Positions 63,374 to 64,000 of a stretch of 64,000 bases of DNA are shown in pieces. Position numbers and translations under genes: made by a program. Position 1 is the stretch's first letter. Each line of letters starts with the position of its first letter. Source of the stretch: Burkholderia contaminans (GTDB taxonomy: Bacteria > Pseudomonadota > Gammaproteobacteria > Burkholderiales > Burkholderiaceae). The notes under the pieces were generated by a model that saw nothing but the letters and a program-made list of their open reading frames with translations, did no database searches and was not told the DNA's origin. The stretch lies in NCBI RefSeq assembly GCF_029633825.1, contig NZ_CP090640.1:3658001-3722000 (forward strand), read 5' to 3'.

Positions 63374-64000
63374 ATGACAGCCCTCCTCATCGACGGCAAC
63401 GCCCTTTCGAAGACCCTGCGCGCCCAGGCCGCCGAACGCGCCGCCGCCCTGACCGCACGCGGCCACCAGCCCGGCCTCGCGGTGATCCTCGTCGGCGCCA
63501 ACCCGGCGAGCGAAGTCTACGTGCGCAACAAGATCAAGGCGTGCGAGGACAACGGCTTCTTCTCGCTGAAGGAGGCGTACCCGGACACGCTGTCGGAAGC
63601 CGATCTGCTCGCGCGCATCGACGCGCTGAATCGCGATCCGAAGATCCACGGCATCCTCGTCCAGCTGCCGCTGCCCAAGCACATCGACAGCCACAAGGTG
63701 ATCGAGGCGATCGCACCGGAGAAGGACGTCGACGGCTTCCACGTCGCGAACGCCGGCGCGCTGATGACCGGCAAGCCGCTGTTCCGCCCGTGCACGCCGT
63801 ACGGCGTGATGAAGATGTTCGAGGCGCACGACATCCCGCTGCAGGGCGCGAACGCGGTCGTGATCGGCCGCTCGAACATCGTCGGCAAGCCGATGGCGAT
63901 GATGCTGCTCGACGCCGGCGCGACCGTGACGATCTGCCACAGCAAGACGCGCGACCTCGCTGCGCACACGCGGCAGGCCGACATCGTGGTCGCCGCGGTC
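63374..64000 (+). CDS. folD: Bifunctional methylenetetrahydrofolate dehydrogenase/cyclohydrolase FolD (partial)
   Basis: First 209 codons only; the gene runs off the window's right edge. The protein begins [19 protein letters not shown]. Family motifs '[16 protein letters not shown]' (with the catalytic lysine), '[12 protein letters not shown]' and the NADP-binding '[16 protein letters not shown]' are all present, and the ligand region '[12 protein letters not shown]' is typical. It interconverts one-carbon folate forms. The ATG at 63374 follows an ordinary spacing from the TATAAT. Confidence 0.97.
   Translation, partial: MTALLIDGNALSKTLRAQAAERAAALTARGHQPGLAVILVGANPASEVYVRNKIKACEDNGFFSLKEAYPDTLSEADLLARIDALNRDPKIHGILVQLPLPKHIDSHKVIEAIAPEKDVDGFHVANAGALMTGKPLFRPCTPYGVMKMFEAHDIPLQGANAVVIGRSNIVGKPMAMMLLDAGATVTICHSKTRDLAAHTRQADIVVAAV

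Overview
The window is a GC-rich stretch of core chromosome from a betaproteobacterium, almost certainly Burkholderia and most likely the cepacia complex. Four things suggest this. Protein sequences are Burkholderia-like throughout. The neighbourhoods (mutS; yciV-yciO-trpS-dapA-bamC; pyrG-kdsA-eno-ftsB; recJ-prfB-lysS; iscRSUA-hscBA-fdx-iscX; aceE-aceF-lpdA) are typical of that group. A phasin gene points to polyhydroxyalkanoate storage. A palindromic intergenic repeat of a kind I recall as common in Burkholderia lies between aceF and lpdA. I see no rRNA, tRNA, prophage, insertion sequence or CRISPR array.

Layout. 0-10.4 kb: trmJ and suhB (divergent), an FAD-dependent oxidoreductase, mutS with an overlapping secreted phosphoesterase-like gene, slyD and roxA (divergent), and an alanine-rich lipoprotein. 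10.5-17.6 kb: a long leftward run, rnm(yciV)-yciO-M50 protease-trpS-methyltransferase-dapA-bamC-MBL hydrolase. 17.6-21.8 kb: a hydrolase, a ferritin-like DUF455 protein, a gamma-carbonic anhydrase, Hsp33 and a small lipoprotein. 21.8-26.2 kb: leftward pyrG-kdsA-eno-ftsB. 26.4-32.9 kb: leftward lolC-lolD-tatD-comEC, then a tandem hairpin repeat, then a second hydrolase. 33.0-39.8 kb: rightward RpfE-like gene, recJ, prfB (with its programmed frameshift), lysS and a glycine-zipper protein. 39.9-45.9 kb: leftward isc operon with two predicted IscR sites over its promoter. 45.9-50.1 kb: a low-molecular-weight phosphatase, a small membrane protein, lutB-lutA and a divergent IclR regulator. 50.1-53.2 kb: pbpG, the phasin gene and a small secreted protein. 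53.2-59.7 kb: leftward aceE-aceF-lpdA. 60-63.1 kb: a PAS histidine kinase/FixJ-type regulator pair. 63.4 kb to the end: the 5' part of folD.

How the genes work together. Most are housekeeping: translation (trpS, lysS, prfB, roxA, suhB), iron-sulfur assembly, pyruvate oxidation, envelope assembly (bamC, lolCD, kdsA, ftsB, pbpG) and DNA repair or uptake (mutS, recJ, comEC). I found no clearly new multi-gene system. The observations most worth following are local: a four-cysteine motif in TrpRS like the Thermotoga iron-sulfur site, a 49-bp tandem hairpin repeat whose third copy has compensatory stem changes, paired 12-mers flanking the phasin promoter, two IscR sites plus an internal terminator in the isc operon, and a FixL-like kinase without the expected heme-binding histidine.
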